Below, in pieces: positions 5,174 to 5,334 of a DNA stretch of 5,334 bases. Source of the stretch: Chitinophagaceae bacterium (GTDB lineage Bacteria > Bacteroidota > Bacteroidia > Chitinophagales > Chitinophagaceae); assembly GCA_025455665.1 (NCBI GenBank), contig JALOMC010000201.1, positions 1 to 5,334 on the forward strand, given 5' to 3'. Each line of letters opens with the position of its first letter. The stretch's first letter is position 1. The notes beneath the pieces are model-generated. The model was given only the letters and a program-made list of their open reading frames with translations. It had not been told where the DNA came from and ran no database searches. The translations under genes and the position numbers were made by a program.

Positions 5174-5334
5174 GGTGGGCCTGCCGGGTGCAGTACAGTA
5201 GGCCATGGGCTGCACGACGGCGCAGGCTACCCCGCAGCCCCGACGCAGGAGAGGCGAGGAGTAGCCGCAACGGCGTGAACAGGTGCCGGGCACTGCACTG
5301 CAGCTGATAGCCCCAAAAAACAAAGCACCCATGG
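5174..5334. other. GC-rich intergenic region with multiple inverted and direct repeats
   Basis: No open reading frame with family features is seen. The region contains GGGCTGC (5207-5213) with its inverse (5234-5240), GGCTAC (5225-5230) with its inverse (5261-5266), GTGCAGT (5188-5194) with its inverse (5292-5298), and TGCCGGG as a direct repeat (5182 and 5284). The first two pairings cross, so not all can form at once unless as a pseudoknot. It could be a dispersed intergenic repeat or a structured RNA; no known RNA family is recognised. No T-run typical of a terminator follows the Nudix gene. Confidence 0.4.

Overview
This 5.3 kb stretch looks chromosomal and comes from the Bacteroidota, probably the Chitinophagaceae or a close relative. 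I infer this from the gene families (BlaI/M56 pair, S23-type four-helix-bundle protein, secreted FKBP isomerase, YfiT-like DinB protein), the lack of Shine-Dalgarno sequences before the starts, and TAnnTTTG promoter -7 elements at 2658-2665 and 4558-4565. All genes read on the + strand. No tRNA, rRNA, CRISPR array or complete insertion sequence was seen.

Layout. Positions 1-669 hold the 3' part of an ABC transporter ATPase that carries a perfect 18-bp tandem duplication between its signature motif and Walker B. Positions 696-1445 hold a secreted FKBP-type prolyl isomerase with a Lys-Pro-Ala linker, followed by a clear terminator (1477-1508). Positions 1537-1938 hold a small S23/four-helix-bundle protein, flanked on both sides by AT-rich heptamer repeats in opposite orientation (about 1447-1472 and 2019-2039), which suggests an inserted cassette. 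Positions 2043-2567 hold a DinB/YfiT-like putative metal-dependent hydrolase.

The most interesting part is 2632-4534. A three-half-site operator (2632-2659, exact 10-bp phasing) overlaps the promoter of a BlaI/MecI-type repressor gene (2670-3035). That gene is coupled by TGATG to a 499-residue membrane protein (3035-4534). This second protein has the BlaR1 layout of transmembrane helices and an HExxH M56 metallopeptidase. In place of the usual beta-lactam-sensing domain it carries a periplasmic zinc N-acetylmuramoyl-L-alanine amidase (Amidase_3) with all expected catalytic and metal residues. The simplest reading is a self-regulated repressor/protease switch tied to peptidoglycan recognition or cleavage. 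The architecture is visible in the sequence; the signalling role is inference.

Downstream, a perfect 12-bp-arm hairpin (4565-4591) separates this operon from a Nudix hydrolase of the ADP-ribose pyrophosphatase type (4610-5173). The final 161 bases hold no gene but contain many GC-rich inverted and direct repeats.
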